Assembly (NCBI GenBank): GCA_002150815.3
Contig: NDFF03000120.1
Span: 124,001 to 188,000, forward strand
Reading direction: 5' to 3'
DNA length: 64,000 nt
DNA from: Grammothele lineata
Lineage: Eukaryota; Basidiomycota; Agaricomycetes; Polyporales; Polyporaceae
The position numbers and the translations under genes were made by a program. The notes beneath the pieces are model-generated. The model was not told the DNA's origin. It worked only from the letters and a program-made list of their open reading frames with translations, and did no database searches. Shown piece after piece: positions 34,795 through 47,200 of the stretch; position 1 is the stretch's first letter; every line of letters begins with the position of its first letter.

Positions 34795-36288
34795 ATGGCT
34801 GTCGCTATTGCCCTCTGGTGCGTAACTTGACGTTTTGACGCGTTATAATTGATGTTTGACGCGGTTTTCTTCCCGGCTCAATAGGAGTATGGCAGTCACC
34901 CCTGGTGACCCTTCGGTCATTTCTCCTCCCGCCGACCTCAGGATCACCAATGTCGCGCTCGGTGATGAAGTTGCAGATGAATCGGGTCGCACCACCATTA
35001 AGCTCGTCTATCGCACGCCTGGAGCAGGTGGTGATAGTGAGGACGAAGACGAGGAGGACGAGGAGGAGGACAAGCCTGAGCAGCTCTCTACCACGGTTTT
35101 GTGCTCATTGACATGTGGAAAGGTATGTCGACCTGCAAATAATCTTTCTTATGGCTCAAACGGTCTGTAGATCGAGCAAGCTACGGTTGACGTCGTCCTT
35201 TCGGAGGATGAGGAGTACTTAATCGAGGTCGTTGGGAAGAAGTGAGTGAGATGTCCCTCATTCGCGTTTACTAGTGCATTGACATCTCGAAGCACCGTAT
35301 ACCTCACCGGCAACTACATTGGTAAATTTACGCGTTTAGATAGGCGACTCTATCCGCTAACGGTCTGCGTGCAGACCAGCGCCCTCCGGACCAAGACCCC
35401 TACAGCGATGAAGAGGACGAGGAGGACTTCGACCTCCGTGATGTCAGCTCAGACGTCGAGATCGATCCTAATGAGCTAGATATCCCTAGTGATGATGAGG
35501 GGTGCGCCAGCTATTCTGTTGTTGTCCGAGTCGTACTGACGGCGCACCTCAGACGTTTCGAGGAGATTGAAGAGCAAGCTCCTGCAAAGACCGAGTCCAA
35601 GAAGCGTCCTCGCGAATCGGATGCGATGGAGACTGACGAGGGCAAACTCTCTAAGTCGGAGAAGAAGAAGCAGAAGAAACTCAAGGGCGCGGACGGACAA
35701 GCAGCAGAAGCCCCGGCCGAGAAGACCGAGAAGGCTGAGAAGAAGGCAGAGGAGAAGGGTAAAAAGGAGAAGAAGGAAAAGAGCGAAAAGAAGGGAGAAA
35801 CTAAGACTCTTCAGGGTGGTGTCCAGGTCGTTGATCACAAGGTGGGCACCGGTCCGAAGGCGAAGTCGGGTGACACCATCAGCATGCGGTATATCGGTAA
35901 GCTGCAGTCTGGCAAGGTCTTCGACCAAAACACCAAGGGCAAGCCCGTACGTTTTGTTTATCTGTGAATGGTTGAAAAGATGTAGCTCACCGCTTCATCA
36001 GTTCACGTTCCATCTTGGCAAGGGCGAGGTTATCAAGGGTGCGTATGTCCATTACTTCACTACTCCATGTCATGACACCGCACTCAGGCTGGGATGTTGG
36101 CGTTGCTGGCATGCAAGCTGGCGGGGAGCGCCTTTTGACCATCCCTGCGCCCATGGCGTACGGCAAGAGAGGGCAGCAAGGTATTCCTGGCAACGCTACT
36201 CTCATCTTCGGTACGCGCTACGTTTATGTTCATGCCGCAGCAATTAATTTCTTTCTTTGTAGAGGTAAAGCTCCTAGAGATCAAGTAG
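34795..36288 (+). CDS. Nucleolar FKBP-type peptidyl-prolyl isomerase (Fpr3/Fpr4-like)
   Basis: Prolyl isomerase and histone chaperone of the nucleus. Exons: 34795-34817, 34885-35122, 35171-35241, 35293-35321, 35375-35501, 35553-35946, 36002-36038, 36088-36210 and 36263-36288, giving 355 residues. The N-terminal nucleoplasmin-like domain starts [15 protein letters not shown] and includes [20 protein letters not shown]. It carries acidic runs ([15 protein letters not shown] and [11 protein letters not shown]). A Lys/Glu-rich KEKE stretch follows (about 185-250). The C-terminal FKBP domain contains [46 protein letters not shown] and ATLIFEVKLLEI. The layout matches Fpr3/Fpr4. Both names fit equally, so no symbol is given. 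Confidence 0.95.
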
Positions 36289-36776
36289 GCGATCTTGGTC
36301 TTGTCGTCACGCTCTTGGGCCAACGGTGTATGGAAGGCCTCTGCACTCCGTCCCCTCCTAAAATCGTTGTAGCATATTGTCTATAACGAATTCATGATAT
36401 CATGGGCCTCCAAGCTGGCTTCAGTGGACGAGTCTGGCGTTAGTTCTGGTGCGCTCAACCTGGCGACACACATGCAATAATCAATAATCAAAGTAGCTTT
36501 TCTGAAATGGCGGCTGGACAACGTGGGTGTCAAGTCTATACCTTCCCATGCCTACATATTATGGACACGGTGCTACGGCCCGAGACTCTCGTCCTGCCGT
36601 CATATGACGTCGTTAAATGTAGTCTTCCCCAGGGCTGCCGGACGAGAGTGTGAGAGCAGAGCTGTCTTGGGATACCCACGGCGAAGGGGTAAAAGTAGCG
36701 GCACACTCATTCCCTATCGCCTCTCAACTCCCCGCACGAACCGTGGACTACAAGCGACAATTTGTCTTAGATAACG
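36289..36776. other. Intergenic region, no gene seen
   Basis: About 0.5 kb between the FKBP stop and the alpha/beta hydrolase ATG, both on the plus strand. It should hold the terminator of one and the promoter of the other. No further gene is visible. Confidence 0.45.
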
Positions 36777-38946
36777 ATGAGCGACGCCCCCATTCAATAC
36801 TATCACCATGGACGATTTCATGTACTCGGGGGCGTTCTGCCGGACGCTGTCACCGCATACCAGACTTATGGGGATCCTTCGAAGCCTTGCATTGTCTTCC
36901 CAACGTGCTATGGAGCCAAGCTGGCTTTAGGGAGTAAGTGGCAGCGGCTGATTGTTCCGTCTAACGTCCGGGAGATGCTCATTAGCACTATTGCTTATTC
37001 CTATTCTTGCAGGTCAGCTGTACCTCGTAGGAGAGAACAAGGTGGCGTTGTCCATGACAGCTCGCGATACGTAAAAAAAGTAATATCCGGCTCGGGCTTC
37101 AAGGCTCTTGACCCAGCGAACTATTACGTCGTGACGTTTGCACTATTCTGCAACGGCGAGGTGTGTGCCGCTAGGACGTCGTCTACCACTCAGGCGACAG
37201 ACATTTGTGACAACGGGAATGCTGACGTCTTCTGCTCTGGACTTCCGTTAATTCTCAGTCGTCTTCGCCGTCAAACACGGTACGCCGCAGGTCCAGCCGA
37301 CTGAACGGGCGGACGTCACCGGCCTATCGCCACGTTAATGATTGCTCTCTGTCAGCCCGCACCGTACAATGGGCCATATTTCCCCGCTGTATCGTATGAA
37401 GACAACATGTGCGTGCAGTGACAGCTGTCTGGTTTCACCGATATATCGGATATATGCATATTGTGTACTCACATGGGTCGTCGCTTCATGCAGTAAGGCT
37501 CAATACGCCGTCTTGCAACACCTGGGAGTCAAGAAGGTATATTGCGTGGTCGGCTTCTCGATGGGTGGCCAGCAGGTGCGTGCCGCCCGTTCCGTATTGC
37601 ATGCGCAAGGTGTGGGTGTCACCCTACATTCAACGGTTGACAGGCCTATCACTGGGCGACGATTTACCCCGACTTTGTGGAACGGTTCGTGGCTATCTGC
37701 ACGTCCGCGCGGACGAGCCCGCACAATATCTGGTGCGTAATTGCGCCGGATCCCCCGATTGTTCGGACGATGGGTGCGATTGGAGGTGATTGGGTTGGAT
37801 GGACTGACGTGCGTGATGCTGCGACATCCCCGTTCTTAGCTTCCTGGAGGGTCCGAAGGCTGCGCTGAAGGCGGGGTCCGACTTCAAGGGAGGCCATTAC
37901 ACTTCCACTCCCGAGATCGGCATCAGGGCGTTTGCACGGGCGTACTGCGCTTGGGCATATGGACAGACGGTGAGTGGACGAGAATGGCTAAAATTAATGC
38001 GTGACGCGCATGCCACTCATCGATTCGTCCGTTCCTCCAGTGGTTCCGCCAGCACTTGTACAAGATGGGCGGCATGTGAGTGGTTCGCGGGTCGCAGCCG
38101 CGGCGCGTCGGGTGCGGACGCGTCACGGGCAGCAGTAGCGTTCCCCCGGCCGGTTGCAATCTGGTGTCGCGTGACGTGCGCTGACTGGAATGTCTGGCAG
38201 GTACCCGACGCTTGACGCGTTCATGCGCGAGGGCTGGGAAGGCCGGTTTGTGGCCAACTGGGACGCGAACGACATGCTCGCGCTGCTCGAGACCTGGCAG
38301 CGGGGGGACGTGTCGCGCGGCGGAGACCTGGGAGCTGCGCTCGGCGCGGTCAAGGCCAAGGCGCTGATCATGCCGTGCCGGACGGACCTGTACTTCTGCG
38401 TGAGTCGCGATTCGGGAGGTTGGGTTTCATTCCGACTGTCGCTGCGATATCTGGGAGGGGCGCGTTCTGACTTTGGTGGCATCTTGCTTCTTCTGCTTCG
38501 CCCACGACACGACGCTTCCTCCGACCCAACGCCGGCGCGGCTTGTGTGGGGCGGCTGGCGTTGGTGTCGCTGCGTGTCTGACGTCGTTCGCGCGCGCGCT
38601 CGGCCGTGGCCTGGCGCGGGTGCCATTCAATTTCTGGTTATGGCGTTATGCTGGGCCTCTGGGGCCATGGCTACCCGCGCCTTTGTGGCTATGATGGGCG
38701 GAGGCGGTCACGCTGACGTATGTGAATGAGGTATGTAGCCCGAGGACAGCGAGAAGGAAGTGTCCGTGCTCCGGGATGCCAAACTAGCCGTCATTGAGAG
38801 CGTCTGGGGCCACGCAGGTGAGTAGTCAGACAGTTGTGCCACCACGCCGCAACGGCAGCTACTGATGGACGGGCTCAGCTGGAGGGGGCGCGAACGCGGC
38901 GGACGTGGCGTTCATAACGGCGGAGGTGAAGGCGTTCCTGGCCTAG
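36777..38946 (+). CDS. Alpha/beta hydrolase, homoserine O-acetyltransferase family
   Basis: Related to the MetX/Met2 family, but shorter than yeast Met2; many fungi carry such paralogs with unknown acyl-group chemistry. Exons: 36777-36933, 37013-37041, 37104-37160, 37259-37279, 37356-37408, 37494-37575, 37644-37732, 37840-37969, 38041-38075, 38201-38399, 38739-38817 and 38879-38946, giving 332 residues. The nucleophile elbow is GFSMGGQQ (Ser128), followed by the typical AYHWA. The acid is probably Asp280 in PCRTDLYF and the base His309 in VWGHAAGG. Early motifs are YQTYGDPSKPCIVFPTCYG and FALFCNGESSSPSNTPAPYN. Intron 10 is 339 nt, far longer than the rest, and stays open in frame up to 38729. 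I do not assign it as the methionine-pathway enzyme. Confidence 0.9.
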
Positions 38947-40547
38947 GAGGATTGAAGGACGCGTTCGTTGGCACGCGGCAAGCATGATGGGCTGGGGCAC
39001 CGGGCAGGTGGTACATAGCAGAGAGGCTGCGGGTGTGGGTTAGCGCGCGGGAGCCGGAGAGTGGGGAGAGACAGGCGGGGGGTGTACATAAGAGAGGGCT
39101 TCTGGAAGAGAGGACGAGACTAGGTGGAGGCTATTGCGGCAGTATTGTTGTGTGGCCAAGGAGCAATATAACTCGAAAAGAGAAGGATGCGCGCACAGGA
39201 GGGGCGTGCCGGATCCGGGAGAGCGTTCTGGTGGAAGGAGCTTATAAGACGGGGGGCACACAAACTCTGTGGTCTGTTCCAGTGGACGAGGAATGTATAC
39301 AAGAAGCTGGGGCTGCTCTGATCGGTGATCATCAAAATCAAGCGCGAGTGCACGGTTGCTGCGCGGGACCTTCGAGGGGACCTGTTGGAAGCTCAAGGCG
39401 GCTGATCTCAACTGTCACCGCCGCCGAGTCTAAGACGTCCGACGGAGTGAGGTTATGGGATTTCTGAACGCGGCTAGTATAGCTGTCTAATTCTGAACGG
39501 ACATGGCTGGTCGGGCGTGATAGGTGGAGAGTATGAAGAGCGGAAAGGGCTGAGAGGGGATGCGAGGAGGGGTGTGGATCGACGGCGAGGATTGGAAGAG
39601 GGCGTGGAGAGGTTATCAGATAAGTGAGTGGCGAGGAACAAGAGCGCATGGGCATGACAGGCGTTGCCGAGCGAAGGGAAGACGGGCAGGCGGAGGTGGC
39701 GGGAGACGGGGAGGAGCGTGGAGGGGACGAGCGCGGGCGAGGGCGGCGTCGCAGCGACTCGCAGGGCCTGCCAGCCAAAGCCTTAGGCCTTAGCGCCAGA
39801 GCGTGCCAGGGCGTGCCGTCGGGAATGGGCGCCTCGCGTGCGTCTCCCGACGTTAATTAAACCTTTGTCCTCCTCATTGCGTCCACAAGCGCCCGCCCCG
39901 CGGCGCCTGGCGGGCGCGTACATGCGTCCAACGCCGCCTGCTCTCACCACCGGCACCAGCGACGGTACCGTGAGCGAGCGCGATGAGCGACCTACGAGCG
40001 ACTCTCCATGCGCAGCGGCCCTCGCCCGCCCCTGCGCTCCCTCGTTGCACTCGCACTTGGCTCGCACGCGGCTCGAGCCTGTCGGACGTCCACCCAGAGT
40101 CTCTCCCGCCGGCACTCGCCGCCGCATCGCACTCTAAGCCATTGTCGTCCGTCGACGTCCCATCTCTCACCACCCTCCGTCCCCGCGTCCACCACAATCT
40201 CCGCCCGTTCGAGCTTGTCGGGCCCGGCAATCTGGTTCCCCCGAGCCCTTGCCTTCTCCCTCTGACCCGAGCCCGTCCCTGGCCTCCGACCCGCCTTCGG
40301 CCCATCCCTCCGTCCTCCACCTCCTCCAGACGCGCACCTCTCCTCGCTTGCCCTCCATGTATATAATAATCCTTCCGCTCCTCACGCTCTCGCCATTGCT
40401 GCCCTCCCTCCTACCTCTCAGGCTCCCCCGCCCCCTCCTCGCCCACATCCGATCGGCTACCCTTGCCGTCCTTTCCCTCCATCCGCCGCCACCCTGACGC
40501 GTCCTGCAGGATCACCTTAATTTCACCGAAAACGTCCGTGAACCGCC
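38947..40547. other. Intergenic region, no gene seen
   Basis: This 1.6 kb lies between the hydrolase stop and the next ATG. The part from 39840 to 40547 is very C/T-rich on the plus strand, like a long fungal promoter-leader, with a TATATAATAA-like patch near 40359. Open frames on both strands are low-complexity and look like chance. Confidence 0.45.
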
Positions 40548-41860
40548 ATGTCTTATGTCCGCGCGCAGCTCTCCCAAATGCATGGAAAGCCAAAATGGAG
40601 CGCCGAGGACATGCCAGATCTGACAGGAAAGGTCATGATCGTCACCGGCGGGAATGCAGGCATTGGCAGAGAGACCGTCAAAGTGCGCCCATTGTGCCAT
40701 TCGCTTCCCTCTCCTTGACTTACCGTCTTCGCTCAAAGGCGTTGCTCAAGAAAGGCGCAAAAGTGTACATGGCTGCCCGCAACCAGGACAAGGCCCTCGC
40801 GGCGATCGATCAGCTCAGGAAAGAGACGTGTGGCCGTTCGGCCATTTTCCTCCATCTTGACCTTGCAGACCTCGTGTCGGTCAAGAACGCGGCGCAAGAG
40901 GTTCTCAGGTCAGCCGATCATCGCGCTGTCTTTCTGCTCGGGTCAGGAGCTCACGACTCGTTCAGCAAAGAGACGAGAGTCGACGTGCTCTTCAACAGTG
41001 GCGGCGTCATGTTTCCTCCCGTGGAACAGCTCACGGCCGACGGTTACGACCTTCAGTTTGGCACCAACGTCCTCGGTCCGTGTACTCTTCGATTCTTCTC
41101 CTTGAGCGGTATTATTGAACTGTCACTTCGCGCATGCGCTGTTTGCAGGTCACTTCTACTTTACACAGCTCCTTATTCCCCTCCTGCTCTCGGGCGCGTC
41201 GCACTCACCAGATAGGCATGCGCGCGTGATCAACACGTCTTCTATCGGGCACCAGCATGTATCGGGAATTGACTTTGATACGCTGCGGGACCATCCCAAA
41301 CGGAAAAAGATGGGAACGCAGAAGTTGCACTTCCAGAGCAAATTCGTAAGCCGCCCTTTAAATGCGCTCTTCCGCAAATCTTAGGGGGCTAATATACGTG
41401 CGCGCGTCCAGGCAACGGTCGTGTTCTCGAACGAGCTTCAGAGGCGCTACGGCGACCAAGGGATCATCTCGGTCTCGCTCCATCCGGGTAACTTGAGGAC
41501 AGATCTCCAGCGGCATGTATCGCCGATTGAGAAGGTGCTATCGGTGAGTGTGAAGGTTCCGCACACGTTCTTGCGCCGCCAACTGATGAGCGACTGGCCC
41601 CAGGCGCCATTACTCCACCCGGCGTCGATGGGTGCACTAACGCAGCTTTGGGCCGGCACGACCCCGGACGGGCTTGCATTAGGGGGAGAGGTGAGGCGTT
41701 CCAGTTCTTGATATCTCGAGGGCGGGCGCTGACGTTTCGGCATGCTCTACAGTACCTGGTCCCCTGGGCGCGACTGGGAGCGGCGCGGGAAGAGACGCAG
41801 GACAGGCAGTTGGGTAGGATGCTGTGGGCATGGCTGGAGCAGCAGGTGCGAGATGTTTGA
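40548..41860 (+). CDS. Short-chain dehydrogenase/reductase (retinol dehydrogenase-like) with altered catalytic Tyr
   Basis: NAD(P)-dependent SDR family member. Exons: 40548-40682, 40739-40908, 40966-41075, 41149-41345, 41412-41543, 41604-41690 and 41753-41860, giving 312 residues; all introns are GT-AG. The cofactor motif is VTGGNAGIG (32-40), followed by AARN, LDLADL and the NSGG motif. The active-site Ser is in VINTSSIGH. In the YxxxK motif the Lys is present (Lys203 in [14 protein letters not shown]), but the expected Tyr is His199 (codon CAC, one base from TAC). [14 protein letters not shown] follows. The family and fold are clear, but dehydrogenase activity is doubtful unless the His substitutes. 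The alternative is a base error at 41329-41331. Confidence 0.92.
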
Positions 41861-42156
41861 TATATCTGTATACCCGTGAGCCCGATACCCCATGTGGATG
41901 TCCATAGAGACCGGTAACGCCGGCGATTCTCTGTCGTGAACGCGTGCGTGTCTGAGGGGACGCGAACACGTGACCGCGTTGGGCGATGGCGCGCGTACCC
42001 CGCGGGGAGCGGGTTGTGGCGGCGATGACGCGCGCGGGGCGGGGATCGTCTCGCTGACGGCGGACAACGCCAGCCGCTCACCCGCCGCTCAAAAGGGCGC
42101 GCTCGCCGTGCAGGCAGGGGCAACTGCCCTCTCTGACCAGCATCATACTGCCACCC
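41861..42156. promoter_or_regulatory. Promoter and leader region of the flavin oxidase-like gene
   Basis: 296 bp between the SDR stop and the next ATG on the same strand. It is CpG-rich and must contain the terminator of the SDR gene and the promoter of the downstream gene. No conserved element is recognised. Confidence 0.4.
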
Positions 42157-44250
42157 ATGTCTAGTCCTGCGCACCCTAAACGCGTCTGCATTGTAGGCGC
42201 AGGCGCGTCAGGCATGTCAGCCGCGTACGCTCTCAGCAAGCACCCCGCCAAGTTTCATGTCACCGTCTTCGACGCCCAACCGGTCGCCGGCGGAATGGCC
42301 ACGTCCATAGACATCGACGCGTCCAAGTATGGGGCGTCGTACATCAACGACGGCGTGCAGGGTTGCAGCCCCGTGTTTGCCAACACGCTGCGGATGTTTA
42401 GGATGCTCGGCTTCGAGGCAACCGAGGTTGAGATGCAGTGAGTAGTCAGATACCTCGGCATGGAGACCGGGAAGTTGGCTCAACGTCGGGCGCAGGATCA
42501 GCTTCGGCAAAGGCGACCACTTCTGGTCGAACGTGTTCCCGTCGCAGCTCGTCGCCGACTTTGAGAAGGACATCGCCAAGTTTGGCCGCGCCCTCAAGAC
42601 GATCAAGCGGCTCGAGGTCGTCTTCGCGATGATCCCCGTGCACGTGATGCTCCGTATGTTCGGCTTCTCCAAGGACTTCGGCGAGCGCATGGTCTATCCC
42701 CTCGTCGCCCTCTTCTTCGGCACCGGGAATCAGACTCCCTATGTCTCTTCAGCCATTTTGGTCCGTCGCTTCTTTCTCTCCGGCGTCACGTGCGCTCATC
42801 CCCCTCGGCGCGAGTAGGAGCGGGTCTTCATGGACCCCAGCATGAAGCTCTTCGAGTACAACGACAAGAGTCTACTCGCTAGCATACCCACCATGCTTTC
42901 CTTCCCCAAGGCACGCTCTTGTCTTCTCGTAACTTCCGCTCACACTGATTCTCCGTACGCAGTTACACGATGTTTACCAGGCCTGGCGCGAAGAGATTGC
43001 GTCCCGCGGCAATGTTGATTTTAAGCTTGGTCACAAGGTTCTTGAAATACTATCGCGCGCTACCAAGCGTGATGGTCCGGTCAAGATTACATACAAGGAC
43101 GACAAGGACCAACTGCAATCTGCGAGCTTCGACGAGCTGATTCTCGCCGTCGACGCTGATTCAGCGCTGAAGCTCCTCGGGAAGCAGGCCACTTGGAAGG
43201 AAAAGAGGGTCCTGGGGAGCGTCAAGTACCTGTCTGACATCACCGTTACCCATAGCGATCTCGCATACATGCAGAAGGTACGGTGTGCTGTTCCACATTT
43301 ATTTACAGCACTATTAAAACTATCAATTGTGTCTCAGAATTACGAGGTTCAATACAACCCCAAACACAACGCGCCCCTGTCATCGGGTGCAAACGCTCAG
43401 GAGCGGGACCGGATGACGGAGGCGTTCGACTTTGCCGCACGCAAGTTCCGCCCGCTATACTACACTCTCCAGTATGAGCAGGACCATAGCAAGATCGAGA
43501 TGAGCTTCGACCTCACGCATTACCAGGCGCAGTTCCGGGGCGAGAAACCTGCAGGGCCGATAGACCCTCAGGACCGGTCGGAACACAGAAACGAGTGCCA
43601 GCCGGCGCCAGAGGCCGCGCGATGTGCTCAAGACGCGGGCATGAAGACGGTCGGGGCGGAGGTGCGAACAGGCATGGACGCAGACGGCCGCGCGGAGCCA
43701 CCGCTTGAGAGACATGTGTTCCAGACGATCTTCTTGGATCGAGACGGAAGTGAAGACTTGTGGACACGGAATGAGATCGACCAGCAGAAGGTGATATACG
43801 AGAAGTGGTGGAAACAGCAGAGTCATCGCTGGCAGCACTACGCAAAGGTCGTGCCGTGGATGATGTTCTTGAACGGGAAACAACACACTCAGTGAGTGGC
43901 TTCCACGCTCATTGATCGACAGCTAATTGACGCGATGGCTACCCTAGCTACGCAGGGGCGTGGTCAGGTTTGTGCTTAAGTGACGGGCGAGTCGTATCAC
44001 CACTGACGTCGACTTCGGTGCAGTCCTCAACATGCATGAGCTCGCAGTCACTTCCGGCTTCGCAGCCGCGTACCGCCTCGGCGCAGACTATCCTTTCCAT
44101 GGAGACGAGGACTGCGAGAGGCTGTTCAGACTCTATCTCGGACTGAGTCACGGCGTACGCATGGTGAGCCAGCACATGCCTCATATCCGCGCAGAAAGCG
44201 CTGACCGTCGTCTTCAGAGGAAGGAAGATCGCGAAGGTTTCCTATCGTAA
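42157..44250 (+). CDS. FAD-dependent amine-oxidase-like oxidoreductase
   Basis: Flavoprotein with an N-terminal dinucleotide-binding fold; substrate unknown. Exons: 42157-42437, 42496-42760, 42818-42910, 42963-43277, 43338-43891, 43948-43967, 44024-44163 and 44218-44250, giving 566 residues. The FAD motif VCIVGAGASGMSAAYAL is at residues 9-25, followed by VFDAQPVAGGMATS, a typical beta2 Glu/Asp region. ELILAVDADSALKLL is the second FAD-contact strand, and the C-terminal HYAGAWSVLNMHELAVTSGFAAAYRLG is the last flavin-binding motif of this superfamily. The intron at 42911-42962 uses a GC donor after CCCAAG. No GT alternative keeps the frame into LHDVYQAWREEI. The last intron (44164-44217) is 54 nt, in frame and stop-free, so a retained form would add 18 residues. 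About 35 residues rich in Ala, Asp and Glu (near residues 420-455) look like an insertion. Confidence 0.9.
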
Positions 44251-47200
44251 GAGGATCTCCGAGGGCATGTGTAGTAGTAGGTAATCCCGTATCGTACACA
44301 ATTATATCAACTTGCTCGCCTTACACGTATGCTGCCATCAGCCAGAAGCATGTGGAGGAGGACACGACGCAGTGCAAGGGTCATATGCCCGTCTAACCAG
44401 GAGTCTACAAATTTCGGCAATGACGCCAAGCGGCATCGCGGAAAGGTCAAGGTGTAGAATTGTCTTTACGTCCTTCGCGTATCCCTGCAATTCGGAATCT
44501 CAAGGTCAAATGACGGTAATGGAATGCATGTGTGCGCTGGGCACGGGGTTCGTCACGGTCATCATGAGTGAACAAGCAGAAACAAACGCGTCAACGGCGT
44601 GGCAATCTGGTATGGGAATACAGCACATTTGGGCCTACTTCGTGGTGGATGGCATGAACATTTACGCTCAGCACGCGCTTAGTGCGATCTGAGAACGGGC
44701 TGCTTCTTGTATTGGGAAGTCGTCCCGCTTCACCACACGCTGATCCTTCAGCCGAGCGCCCGGCGAGTGGGACCTGGTGGGTCATCTCGGACCGTGTGGG
44801 AGGGCACGATGGCTACAGGTGGTCGTGCTATGAACGGAGCGGCGGAACGTGTTCGCAAGACGAGTCGTTTGTCGGGGTAGACGGATAGCACGGGTGCGCT
44901 GAAGCGCTCCCGGGGAGCGTCATGAGGGATGTCGGGTGAGGGCAGGAGAGTCGACCTGGGATTTGTAGCTTTCTGCTTGCAGATATCGAGCTACTGCTTC
45001 AAGAGATGCACGCGGTGGAGAGCAGGGGATGTGACGAGCTGCGACCGCGCTACAGCCCGGGAGAATTTTTGTAAGGTTCAAAACGGCTGGTGTTATAGAG
45101 TCTCGCCCTCAAAGCGCGTGGGCCAGCCGAGCCTACGCAAGGCCAGTCTCTGCAAGCCGCTGGGACCGACGTATTAGCTTGCATAATCAAACAGGAGGAT
45201 GGTATACGAACACTATCGTGCGTGCTGCTACTACTCAATCAATGACACGGTATCGTTGAAGAGCGAAGGTTATGACGCTGATGGCAAGGTTAAATATCTG
45301 TGGGCGCGCTCCCGGATCATTGACCTCCGGCCCTGGGCATGGCCGACCAACCCTGAATGTCACTGGCTATATCGTACGTATGAGGATAACGGCAGTGAAC
45401 TTTGAGACGTGAGTAATACGCCATGCACCGTGCGTTTTGCCTCGCATCCGCTGTGATAAAACCTTAACCATGGCGGACGATGGTTGACGAGTGGCAGACA
45501 CGTCGAATACGCACCTTCGAAGCCACTCGAGGGATGGTGGGGGATATGAGCGTCCCGGTCTATATCCACGCCTATTGATGGGCAGGAACTTTACTTCACG
45601 ACGGTGCGAGGAACTGGTAATTCGGTTCATGGGTGAGGAAAAGGGCCTGCAGTATCTCGCGCCAGCTTGTTTGTGTCACGGAGGTAGGGAAGATGAAAGA
45701 ACAGCCGTAAGACCAGGGAAGGTCTCCACTAGGGTAGGGCCAGAAGATAGGAGTGTGGCTGCGTCTTAGACCGGGCGAAGACCCGTCAGATGGAATGTAA
45801 TGGATAAGCGATTACGACCATTGCACGGCTGAGAGCCATGCACGCCATAAATGCGAGAAACTAGCGGCGAGACTGTATGTTATGTCCGACGACAACGGGC
45901 ACAGTTAACATGCCGAGGGGTGGGCGCAAAGTATTGAAACGCACACGACGATCCATCTGCTCCTTCCAGCCCTCCCGCGATGACTCTCCGAGGGGTGAAG
46001 GCAAGACACCTGTCGACTTGTCTGAGGACCTTGGTCAATTGCTGTGAACTGAATGGGTCAGAGCAGCGTGAAGGCGGTTGGATGCTTGTCATCGATGTCC
46101 CGATATGGAGGACTACATAGGATAGAGGGGCGAAGGCAGAAATCGGGCGAAAGGGGGTAGACAGCGGGTAGCAGTGTCCATAGGAGCGCCGGGGGGGCCG
46201 GCTCGTCAGATGCCAATGGTCGGACTTGGGGTCGCGGAAAGGAAAGTGCGGACCTCAAAATTGATCGAAAATGATCCCTCATCGTTCCGTCTGTGCGATA
46301 TGCACGCGGATCGCGAGGGTCTTTGAAGCGCGTTCAACGGGGTGCGTACGAGCACGACTCGCGCGATCGCTGGGGCCCACAAAAGCCTCACCGTGCACTC
46401 GAGAGACGGAAGGGCTTTAATGAGCACCGATCGGAGACAGAATTGGGTACGGGACTCAACTTTCAAGTGGCTCATGGCACAGCGCCGTGCCACCGTGCTC
46501 GGGGTCTGATCGATTTAAAGGGCTACGCAGTTATAAAAGCGCAAGAACTTCACTGGGACTCTCGCAAAGTCCCCCTCACATTGCATCCTTCTCCTACGAA
46601 CTTCGTTAGGTACTGAATAGCTGACGCCGTCATAGATACCTTGCCGGTACTACACCCCGGCTACCATGTTAGGCGCAGACAATTTCACTCGAAAAACCAC
46701 CCGCATCGGCTGGTATTATCCTCAGCATTGTCTGATGGAAAGTGAAGGTGCGTACTTTGTTAGGCGATGTCTCTGTGCCCATTTCTATGATTCCGGCCTG
46801 TATTCTGGATGATACAGTCGCCATCCGATACATTTTTGGCATCCATAGCGGACCCGGATGAACGTAGATCTCAATATCAATAGAAAAGTAGGTCACCTAC
46901 AGTCAGAGTCTCTTCCTAAACATGGCACGTATCCCGGGGTTTGTCTGAGGATATCAAACAAATCCCTGGATACCTACCATGGGAATGGAAGAGGCTCCGA
47001 CTTCGGGATCCTACTCGAGATGTATGTTCTGCGTTTGCATCATGTATCAACTATGAGGAATGGAAGTAGTAGTAACTCCAGCCGTGCTGTGAAGTGCGGC
47101 GGGAGGAACTCACCACCGAGATTATGCTCATAAGCTTCGCACGTCATGCGCAGCCGGAGAGAGGTTGCGTTTGATGTGGGCGTCCCGGATGGCATTTAGC

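Noticed and set aside
36777..38946. Naming the alpha/beta hydrolase MET2
   Set aside because: The triad and fold fit the family, but the protein is shorter than typical Met2 and fungi carry several paralogs, so methionine synthesis cannot be claimed.
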